Shown in pieces: positions 52,379 through 59,235 of a stretch of DNA of 64,000 bases (within the stretch, counting starts at the first letter, position 1; every line of letters begins with the position of its first letter). The translations under genes were made by a program, and so were the position numbers. Origin of the DNA: an uncultured Eubacteriales bacterium (lineage in GTDB: Bacteria; Bacillota; Clostridia; Oscillospirales; CAG-272); contig URDX01000003.1 of assembly GCA_900546695.1 (NCBI GenBank), forward strand, positions 67,152 to 131,151, read 5' to 3'. The notes under the pieces were generated by a model. The model saw only the letters and a list, made by a program, of their open reading frames with translations, made no database searches and was not told where the DNA came from.

Positions 52379-53875
52379 ATGCACCGAAAGCTTATATACC
52401 AAAGCATTCTGAATACGACCGAGCCCCGCCCCGCGCTGCCAGATGAGGTAACGTCCGATCTGCGGCTCGATACGCTGCTGCGCGGCAGAGCGGCTGAGAT
52501 CATCCGCCGCCCCGCAGCACCGTGCGATCTGCCGCTCCGTCAGGCGCTCTTTCGGTTCTGTGAGAACGGGAGGCTGCGCGCACGTCTCGGCGAGCTGAGA
52601 GCATCGCTCGACCGCATTGAACGGCTTTTCCAACGGCTTGACACGACCGAATGCGAGGATGAGCGGAATGTTCTGACCGTCTGCATTTTCAAGGCGGAGC
52701 TTGAATTTCTCGGAATGGGCGCACGGCTCTGTCAAGGCTCGGACGCTCCCGAGGACAGCGGCAGTTCTGACGGCACAAGCTGTGCGGAGCTGCTTTCGCG
52801 CTTTTCGGAGCACTGTGCCGCCCTGCTCGACGACGATAATACAGCCGCTCTCTCAGATGAGCTTTCCGGGCTGCGGCACGGTGCCGGCACAGTTTACCGC
52901 TGCGAGGCGACTGCACAGACGGCATATCTCTCGCTCGCAGGCGGCGATGATACAGATATCTATTCGCGGCTGCGCACCCTCGCATCGTCGCTCGGTATAA
53001 GCATCGGCTCGGCGGGCGAAGAGCGTCATTATTCCCCGCTCGGCGAGGGCTTTATATCGACCTTTGCGCTGCTCGACCGCGCATGCTACGACGGCTGTGC
53101 GCACTTTGCGCAGCGTCATTCGGCGGAGCTTGACCGCAGCATACTCGAATACATTCCCGAGCTTGACTGTCTGATATCGATAGGCGAGCTGACCGAGCGG
53201 GTACGCGCGGCGGGCATTCCGCTATGCTTCCCCGTCTTTTCGGAGGGCGAAATATCGGTGTCATCCGCATATGATATTACCCTGCTCGAAAAGCAGGAGA
53301 GCGGCATTATTCCTAACGACATCACCTTCACCGACCGCGATCGCATCTTCTATCTGACAGGCGCAAACGGCGGCGGAAAGACGACATATCTCCGCACGGT
53401 CGGAAATCTCGTACTGCTCGCACTGTCAGGCGCCGTTGTCCCCGCTCGCAGCGCCGAGCTGCCGATGCTCGATGCCGTCTATACACATTTTCCGCGCGAT
53501 GAGCGCTTCGGCGGCGGAGGTCGCTTCTCGGACGAAGAAACGCGCGCCGATGAGATAGCCGAAAACGCAGATGCGGGCTCGCTCGTGCTGCTAAACGAGA
53601 CCTTTTCTACAACGGGCGAGGAAAAAGCAAAGCTGTACACCGCACGTCTTGCACACACCCTGTTTGAGCGCGGCTGCTATTGCATATACGTTACACATCA
53701 GAAGCCGAAAGACACGGAGATACCCGTGCTTGGAGTCGTGCTCGCGGAGGACGGTGAGGGCCGTACGTACAAAATACGGCGCATCGACGGCAGCGGCGGC
53801 TCTCACGCGCTCGATATATTGAAAAAGTATCGGCTCGACCGCGATTCTCTCGCAGAGAGATTCGGCAAAAAATGA
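52379..53875 (+). CDS. MutS-like ATPase without mismatch-recognition domain (A)
   Basis: The 498-residue protein ends in a MutS-type ABC ATPase domain: Walker A TGANGGGKTTYLRTVG at 327-342, a YTHFPRDERFGGGGRFSDEE segment where MutS has its ABC signature loop, and Walker B SLVLLNETFSTT at 401-412, followed by YVTHQ. The Walker B Asp is Asn (LLNE), while the catalytic Glu is kept; I recall the same LLNE form in other short MutS relatives. Domain I (FxE mismatch reader) and the connector are missing; residues 1-300 are helical lever/clamp-like. The gene is followed by a second MutS-like gene through a duplicated junction. A role in DNA or RNA structure handling is plausible but unproven. Confidence 0.78.
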   Translation: MHRKLIYQSILNTTEPRPALPDEVTSDLRLDTLLRGRAAEIIRRPAAPCDLPLRQALFRFCENGRLRARLGELRASLDRIERLFQRLDTTECEDERNVLTVCIFKAELEFLGMGARLCQGSDAPEDSGSSDGTSCAELLSRFSEHCAALLDDDNTAALSDELSGLRHGAGTVYRCEATAQTAYLSLAGGDDTDIYSRLRTLASSLGISIGSAGEERHYSPLGEGFISTFALLDRACYDGCAHFAQRHSAELDRSILEYIPELDCLISIGELTERVRAAGIPLCFPVFSEGEISVSSAYDITLLEKQESGIIPNDITFTDRDRIFYLTGANGGGKTTYLRTVGNLVLLALSGAVVPARSAELPMLDAVYTHFPRDERFGGGGRFSDEETRADEIAENADAGSLVLLNETFSTTGEEKAKLYTARLAHTLFERGCYCIYVTHQKPKDTEIPVLGVVLAEDGEGRTYKIRRIDGSGGSHALDILKKYRLDRDSLAERFGKK

Positions 53876-53963
53876 AGCACCACCGCTGTTTATCGCCGAG
53901 GGGCTCGGCAAAAGCAAGATATGAACGCGATTTTTTCGCTGAAAGGTTCGGTAAAAAATGAAG
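53837..53963. repeat. Duplicated stop/start junction between the two MutS-like genes
   Basis: A 41-base segment at 53837-53877 is repeated at 53923-53963 (period 86, 34 of 41 positions equal). Each copy encodes AERFGKK followed by a stop overlapped by ATG (ATGA), with a purine-rich ribosome site inside. The first ATG (53872) opens a 29-codon reading that runs in frame to the second stop at 53959-53961, where the second MutS-like gene starts. Confidence 0.85.
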
Positions 53964-55655
53964 ATCAGCCTTTTATATGGGGATCCAAATAAAAAGCCGC
54001 AGCCGATGGCGGGCGCGGAGCAGACGGTATACGATCTCTCGCTGGACCGTCTTGTAGCGCAGCTCTGCCCTGGCGAAGGTCGCGCGGATGCGCTGCTCAG
54101 AGCGCTGAAAACGCCGCTGACCTCGGCTGAGGACATAGTCTATCGGCAGCATATATTGCAGGACCTCGACTCCGACCGCGAGCTGCTGCGCTCGCTCTCA
54201 ACGCTGCTCACCCGCTACGACAAGATTAAAAGCGACTGGGTCGAGCTGCGTTCGGGTGTCGCGCACATCTCGAGTGCGGGCGCGGAGGCGCGGCTTGAAT
54301 GCGCATGCGCTTCGCTCAAGATAACGGCTGTATTTCCCCGCTCGCTCGCGTCATTCTTCGGCGGTATAGCTGAGCTGCTTGACCGCCCGACGCTGCACAG
54401 TGAGGGACTGACGGCACTGCGCGAGCTCTGCCGTTCGCTCGTTGACGACAGCTCGCTCGGTGAGATTGTGGAGATATCCGACTCCTTCCGCTACGGCGAA
54501 CCGTCGGAGCGCAGCTACCGCGCGGATATTGCGGTAACGCCCGAGCTTGAGGTCGGTCTGTGCGGTATCGTTTCGAGCGAGGTATGTGACAATGAACGCG
54601 AGCGCGAGGCGCAGCGGAAGAAATATCTGAAGCGGCTGCGCGAGCTTGACGCGCTGCGCGCGCGGAAGCAAAATCTCGACACAAAGAGCAGAACACTGTC
54701 AAAGCTGCTCGGCTCGCTCTTCCCCCCCGCCGTCAGGTCGGACACGAACGGCAAAAATGATTCAGACGGGCGCGGTACAGCGGAGCATGGCAACATAAAG
54801 CAGAACAGCGAAGGACGCGCCGTAAAGGAATTCGTCGACGGACGCGGTACAAAGGACGGCACACTGCCGCTGCCCGAGAGCGCACGCGACGACATCTCTA
54901 CCCTGCTCGCAGCCGCTACGGAGGACATCGACCGCGCACTGACCGCCGTTACCGACAGCATCTATTCGATGCTGCACGGACTCGGTGCGGAGCTGCGCTT
55001 TTATGAGGGCGCGCTTGCGCTCATGGACTCCGTTCGTGCGGGCTCGCTGCCGCTCGTCTACCCCGAGATAACCGAATCAGACTGCCGCTGCACCGCGCTG
55101 CGCGACATGTATCTGCTCTGCGAGGGCAAGTCGGGGGACGGTATAATACCGAACGATCTCGAGCTCAGCGGCGACATCTACGGGATGATAGTCCGCGGCG
55201 GAAACGGCACGGGAAAGACCGTCTTTCTGCGCTCGGTCGGCACGGCTCAGCTGATCGCGCAAGCGGGGCTGCCCGTATGCGCAGACAGTGCGCGCGTCGC
55301 GATACGCCGCGGCGTTTACACGCATTTTTCCTCGGCTGAGGAGGATTTCACTGCCGGCGATACCGCAGGGCGCTTTGAGGGCGAGGTCAGAGCAGTATCC
55401 GCGATAATGGATGTTCTGACCGACGGCTCGCTGCTGCTGCTGAATGAGACCTTTCAGACGACGTCGTACGCCGAGGGCGCCGACGCAATGGCCGGTATAC
55501 TCTCGGTGCTCCCCGAGCTCGGGACAAAATATATATTTGTCACCCATCTCGGCGATATCGGCGACATCGACAGAGACGGTCATGTTAAGCTGATGAAAAC
55601 GCTCATAACCGCACCCGACGGCAGCACGGAGGGCAAAAAATACGTCCTATCCTGA
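53958..55655 (+). CDS. MutS-like ATPase without mismatch-recognition domain (B)
   Basis: The 565-residue protein has a MutS-type ATPase domain with Walker A VRGGNGTGKTVFLRSVG at 412-428, VYTHFSSAEEDFTAGDTAGRFEGE near 453-476 as the signature region, and Walker B SLLLLNETFQTTSYAEG at 491-507, again Asn instead of Asp. Helical lever/clamp segments precede it (50-250). Between about 255 and 305 is a hydrophilic insert with two DGRGT units. It is the downstream partner of ATPase A and similar in plan but clearly diverged, so the two may form a heterodimer like eukaryotic MutS complexes. The start ATG overlaps the stop of the short duplicated reading; GAAAGG lies 11 bases upstream. Confidence 0.78.
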   Translation: MKISLLYGDPNKKPQPMAGAEQTVYDLSLDRLVAQLCPGEGRADALLRALKTPLTSAEDIVYRQHILQDLDSDRELLRSLSTLLTRYDKIKSDWVELRSGVAHISSAGAEARLECACASLKITAVFPRSLASFFGGIAELLDRPTLHSEGLTALRELCRSLVDDSSLGEIVEISDSFRYGEPSERSYRADIAVTPELEVGLCGIVSSEVCDNEREREAQRKKYLKRLRELDALRARKQNLDTKSRTLSKLLGSLFPPAVRSDTNGKNDSDGRGTAEHGNIKQNSEGRAVKEFVDGRGTKDGTLPLPESARDDISTLLAAATEDIDRALTAVTDSIYSMLHGLGAELRFYEGALALMDSVRAGSLPLVYPEITESDCRCTALRDMYLLCEGKSGDGIIPNDLELSGDIYGMIVRGGNGTGKTVFLRSVGTAQLIAQAGLPVCADSARVAIRRGVYTHFSSAEEDFTAGDTAGRFEGEVRAVSAIMDVLTDGSLLLLNETFQTTSYAEGADAMAGILSVLPELGTKYIFVTHLGDIGDIDRDGHVKLMKTLITAPDGSTEGKKYVLS

Positions 55656-55725
55656 GAGCAGCGCGCAAAGCTTGCGCCCCGACACACCGAAACCGTACAT
55701 GGGCCAACCCAAGCAGAATACAATC

Positions 55726-55776
55726 AAAAAGCACTGCGACAGACGGAGCAATTCCGCCGCATCGCAGTGCATTTTA
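55726..55776. terminator. Bidirectional terminator
   Basis: A perfect 9-base stem GCACTGCGA / TCGCAGTGC (55731-55739, 55762-55770) with an inner CGGA / TCCG pair. T5 follows on the minus strand and ATTTTAATT on the plus strand. It separates the convergent MutS-like B and SGNH genes. Confidence 0.8.
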
Positions 55777-55854
55777 ATTGTTATTTGTACATCGCCGCAC
55801 GGCAAAAAGCATCTGCGCTGATGCATCAACCGCGCAATACCTGCCGCGCCGGCG

Positions 55855-56544
55855 TCAGCCGAGCTCGGGTATCGCTTCGATCAGCACGCGCCCCATAACG
55901 GCGTAGCCCTCTCCGCACGGGTGCACACCGTCGTGCGTTATGCCGCCCCTGATAAGCAGCCCGTCATCCGAGGCAAGCGCGGAGTGAAAGTCGATATACC
56001 GCGTTCCCGTGCGCTCGCAGAGTGCGCGGATGCCGTCATTTACCCGCAGGATAAGCTCGGCAAAATGATACCTGTCAAACGGCGGGCACAGGTCTGCGGG
56101 GAGCACCGAGCAGAGCGAAATTTCCGTTTCGGGGTGCTGCGCCGCTCGCTCGAGCAGTGACGCGAGATTGCTAAGCAGCTCGGAAATCACCTTTTCCTCG
56201 TCTGCGCCGGGCTGCCGCCACCACAGATCGGGTGCGGTAGTCAGCAGGTCGTTTGTGCCCGCCATCACTATCGCGCGGCGCGGGTGCAGCTGAAAAACAT
56301 CGGCATCGCTGCGCAGCAGCATGTATCGGCTCATATCACCGCCGATACCGCGATTGACCTTATATTTATCGGGGGCAAACCACAGGTCGAGGTCCCAGTG
56401 CTGAAATATCGAGTCGCCGAGAAAAACGACATCCACCGCGCGTCCGCGATAGATTATCTGCTCGTTCAGTATATCAAACAGTGTGCGAAAATTGTCGGCG
56501 GTCGGCGCACTGCCGAATTTTCCGGGCGTAATATAGCTTTCCAT
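55855..56544 (-). CDS. SGNH/GDSL-type hydrolase (second, divergent)
   Basis: The 229-residue protein has VVFLGDSIFQHWDLDLWF near 38-55 with the nucleophile Ser, the Gly block NRGIGGDMSRYML, MAGTNDLL near 94 and THDGVHPCGEGY near 205 with Asp/His. It belongs to the platelet-activating-factor-acetylhydrolase-like GDSL group, acting on acyl esters of sugars or lipids; substrate unknown. No signal peptide. I prefer the ATG at 56544 (eight bases after AAAGGAT) over one two codons upstream, whose spacing is only three to four bases. It is a single-gene unit with a perfect promoter. Confidence 0.8.
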   Translation of the reverse strand: MESYITPGKFGSAPTADNFRTLFDILNEQIIYRGRAVDVVFLGDSIFQHWDLDLWFAPDKYKVNRGIGGDMSRYMLLRSDADVFQLHPRRAIVMAGTNDLLTTAPDLWWRQPGADEEKVISELLSNLASLLERAAQHPETEISLCSVLPADLCPPFDRYHFAELILRVNDGIRALCERTGTRYIDFHSALASDDGLLIRGGITHDGVHPCGEGYAVMGRVLIEAIPELG

Positions 56545-56622
56545 ATACATATATCCTTTCGCGCGGCGCGGAGTGCGAGCGTTATCGGCGTTTCCGCATC
56601 GCGTTATTTGCGTTCCGAGATG

Positions 56623-56651
56623 ATTATATAGCAGCGGCGCGGGGTTGTCAA
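56623..56651 (-). promoter_or_regulatory. Consensus promoter of the second SGNH gene
   Basis: Minus-strand TTGACA, 17 bases, TATAAT, a perfect match at both boxes. It is back to back with the deoC-unit promoter 30 bases away. Confidence 0.85.
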
Positions 56652-56680
56652 TAATATTTGAAAATCAATGAAATTTTCTA

Positions 56681-56709
56681 TTGAAAACACCGTTCCCGTG
56701 TGTTATACT
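56681..56709 (+). promoter_or_regulatory. Promoter of the DUF6472-deoC unit
   Basis: TTGAAA, 17 bases ending in TGT (extended -10), TATACT, ending 42 bases before the DUF6472 ATG. Confidence 0.75.
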
Positions 56710-56751
56710 AAACGTATATGTCGCAGAGGAGCGTGACCCGATACGGAAAAC

Positions 56752-56931
56752 ATGACCGAATGCAGCTGCGAGGACTGCGAATTTTATGACTATGACGAGG
56801 CGGACGATTCGTACGCCTGCAGACTCAGCCTCGACGAGGACGAATACGGCGAGATGCTGAGCTCGCGCAGCGGTCGATGCCGCTACTATCGCGCATACGA
56901 CGAATACAAAACGGTACGAAAGCAGATATAA
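56752..56931 (+). CDS. Small Cys-rich DUF6472-like protein
   Basis: A 59-residue protein, MTECSCEDCEFYDYDE at the start, a central SLDEDEYGEML and C-terminal CRYYRAYDEYKTVRKQI. Cys at 4, 6, 9, 23 and 43 suggest a bound metal ion. The pattern fits the DUF6472 family of short acidic clostridial proteins of unknown role. The ATG has a modest CGGA site and a good promoter upstream; its stop codon is one base from the deoC ATG, so deoC is translationally coupled to it. Confidence 0.72.
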   Translation: MTECSCEDCEFYDYDEADDSYACRLSLDEDEYGEMLSSRSGRCRYYRAYDEYKTVRKQI

Positions 56932-56932
56932 A

Positions 56933-57613
56933 ATGAACGAAAACAGAGAGATAACGGTCGCCGAGATACTCTCCCGCTGCGACCATACCCTGCTCGCGCA
57001 GGACGCGACATGGGATAAGATAAAGGAAACGCTCGACGACGGAATGAAATACGGTGTCGCATCGGCATGCATACCGCCCTGCTTTGTCGCGCGGGCAAAG
57101 GAATATGTCGGAGACAGACTCCCCATCTGCACCGTGATTGGCTTTCCGCTCGGCTACTGCGAGACGGCGGCTAAACTGACGGAAGCGCGTGAGGCACTTG
57201 CAAGCGGCGCGGACGAGCTCGATATGGTAATAAACATCGGCGCGCTCCGCGAGGGCAGACGCGGATATGTCCGCGACGAGATAGCAGCGCTTAAAGATGT
57301 CTGCGGCGAGCGCATATTAAAAGTAATAATCGAGACCTGCCTGCTCACCGAGGACGAGAAAAAGCTGATGTGCGAGCTTGTCAGCGAGGCGCACGCGGAC
57401 TTTATAAAGACCTCAACAGGCTTTTCTGCGAGCGGTGCGACGCGCGAGGATGTTGCACTGCTGCGCAGATATGTCGCACCCGAGGTGCGCGTCAAGGCTG
57501 CGGGCGGGATAAAGGACCTTTCCGACGCTGCGGACTTCATCCGTCTCGGCGCAGACCGCCTCGGAACGAGCCGCATCGTGCGTGCGGTAAAGGCGGCGGA
57601 GAAAAATTCGTAA
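56933..57613 (+). CDS. deoC: Deoxyribose-phosphate aldolase
   Basis: The 226-residue class I aldolase cleaves 2-deoxyribose-5-phosphate to glyceraldehyde-3-phosphate and acetaldehyde in nucleoside catabolism. Family blocks are RCDHTLLAQDATWDKI near 15, VIGFPLGYCETAAKLTEA near 72, DELDMVINIGAL near 97 and the Schiff-base Lys in ADFIKTSTGFSASGAT near 152-167, then VKAAGGIKDLSDA. The common form ends in LGTSR, seen near 212. No ribosome site of its own is needed because it follows the DUF6472 gene by one base. Other deo genes are not in view. Confidence 0.95.
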   Translation: MNENREITVAEILSRCDHTLLAQDATWDKIKETLDDGMKYGVASACIPPCFVARAKEYVGDRLPICTVIGFPLGYCETAAKLTEAREALASGADELDMVINIGALREGRRGYVRDEIAALKDVCGERILKVIIETCLLTEDEKKLMCELVSEAHADFIKTSTGFSASGATREDVALLRRYVAPEVRVKAAGGIKDLSDAADFIRLGADRLGTSRIVRAVKAAEKNS

Positions 57614-57785
57614 GTCCCGACGCGGCTGAACTGCACCGCATAATTTATGGCGCGGCAAACTTTCAAGGCTGTTGTACGGAATGACCGAGCATACGCGCCG
57701 TCTCTCGTCACGATTTGACGCGACCGCTGCCGACTTTAACAATTCAAGGTCCGTGTGACCGCAGATATACCATCGGAGAACCTAC

Positions 57786-58280
57786 ATGAACAAAGAAGAA
57801 ACCATTGCCCTGCTCGATACGAGCGGGATAAAATACGAGCGCTTCGACCATCGCACGGTATTTACCGTCGACGACGGCGAGGGGATAGAATTTCCGCACC
57901 CCGAAGCGGGAACTAAAAATCTGTTTGTCCGCGACGACAAAAAGCAGCATTTTTACCTGATAACCGTCTGCGAGCATAAGCGGGTAGACCTCAAGGCTTT
58001 CGCCGCAGAAAACGGTCTGAGAAAGCTCTCATTCGCCTCGGAGGAGGATCTGTGGCAGTATCTTGCACTCCGCCCAGGGTCGGTCTCGCCGCTCGGGCTG
58101 CTGTCGGGCAATGCGGGGGAGGTCCGCTTCTTTCTCGATGCCGACCTGCGCGGCTCGCTCGTCGGTGCGCACCCGTGTGAGAACACCGCAACGGTCTACC
58201 TTTCGGATTCCGACCTGCTCTCGCTGCTGCGCGGCGCGGGAATAGAATGCAGCTATACGAGCATTCCGGAGAGAGACTGA
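57786..58280 (+). CDS. ProX/YbaK-type aminoacyl-tRNA deacylase
   Basis: The 164-residue protein is a free-standing prolyl-tRNA-synthetase-associated domain. Seen are YERFDHRTVFTVDDGEGI near 17-34, GTKNLFVRDDKKQHFYL near 42, SVSPLGLLSG near 99 and VGAHPCENTATVYLS near 126. Such proteins (ProXp-ala/PrdX) hydrolyse Ala mischarged onto tRNA-Pro; YbaK removes Cys. The GTKNLFLRD form and length favour ProXp-ala. GGAGAACCTAC precedes the ATG. It is one base from the next gene and so likely cotranscribed with it. Confidence 0.85.
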   Translation: MNKEETIALLDTSGIKYERFDHRTVFTVDDGEGIEFPHPEAGTKNLFVRDDKKQHFYLITVCEHKRVDLKAFAAENGLRKLSFASEEDLWQYLALRPGSVSPLGLLSGNAGEVRFFLDADLRGSLVGAHPCENTATVYLSDSDLLSLLRGAGIECSYTSIPERD

Positions 58281-58281
58281 T

Positions 58282-59220
58282 ATGTTTTTCACCGCTCTGC
58301 AAAACGTACTTATAACCGTCTTTTACGCAGCACCCGGCTTTATTGTAAAACGCATGGGAAAGATAAAGGAGGAGCACATTCCGTCGCTCTCCGCCGTGCT
58401 GATATACATATGCACGCCGTTTCTCGAAATATCCGCATTTATGCGGCTCGAATATTCGCCGCGCCTGCTCGGCGAGATGGGGCTGTACTTCATCATCAGC
58501 CTTCTGCTCCAGGCGCTGTTTATCCTGTTCATGTTTTTCGTGCTCGGGCGTGCGCATCACGGGCTGACGACCCGCGAGCGTCTGCTCGGTCTCGCGTCTG
58601 CGCTCGGCAACGTCGGCTTTTTCGGCATGCCGATAATGCTCACTGTATTTTCGGGCTACCCCGAAGCCGCATGCTTCAGCTCGGTCAACATGCTGACGCT
58701 GAACATTCTCGGCTTTACCGTCGGTATATTCGGAATAACGGGAAAGCGCGAATTCCTCTCACTGCGTCAGGCGTTCATCAATCCTAACATGCTCGGCGTC
58801 GTCATTGCCCTGCCCATCTACATTTTCGGGCTTGCCGACGTCATGCCGCAGCCGCTCGTCGGCGCGATAAATTCGATAGCTGCCATGGCGACACCGATAT
58901 GCATGATGATACTCGGCGTCCGCGTAGCGTCGATGAAGCTCGGTAAGCTGCTCACACAGCCCCGTATATATCTGTTCGCACTGATAAAGCTGCTCGGATT
59001 TCCGATGTTCTGCTTTGTTCTGCTGTATTTCCTGCCGCTTTCGACGATAGTAAAGTCGACCGCGGTCATACTTGCGGGCATGCCGTGCGCCGCGATACTG
59101 CAGAATTTTGCCGAGATGTACGACGGAGACTCCGAGCTCGCGGCAAATCTGATAACCGTGTCAACGCTGCTGTCGGTACTGACAATACCGCTGCTTACGT
59201 TTCCTATATCACTGTTTTAA
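58282..59220 (+). CDS. AEC-family (auxin efflux carrier-like) transporter
   Basis: The 312-residue protein has about ten membrane segments in two halves, with NVGFFGMPIMLTVFSGYPEA near 113-132 and the second-half SIAAMATPICMMILGVRVA near 196, typical of AEC permeases such as malate or organic-acid transporters. Substrate is not predictable. GGAGAG precedes the ATG, which lies one base after the deacylase stop codon. Confidence 0.85.
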   Translation: MFFTALQNVLITVFYAAPGFIVKRMGKIKEEHIPSLSAVLIYICTPFLEISAFMRLEYSPRLLGEMGLYFIISLLLQALFILFMFFVLGRAHHGLTTRERLLGLASALGNVGFFGMPIMLTVFSGYPEAACFSSVNMLTLNILGFTVGIFGITGKREFLSLRQAFINPNMLGVVIALPIYIFGLADVMPQPLVGAINSIAAMATPICMMILGVRVASMKLGKLLTQPRIYLFALIKLLGFPMFCFVLLYFLPLSTIVKSTAVILAGMPCAAILQNFAEMYDGDSELAANLITVSTLLSVLTIPLLTFPISLF

Positions 59221-59235
59221 TTTGTGAGGAAAATT

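Noticed and set aside
53872..53961. 29-codon frame between the MutS-like genes as an independent gene
   Set aside because: It is explained by the junction duplication and ends with a copy of the gene A terminus; reported as a repeat, not a gene.
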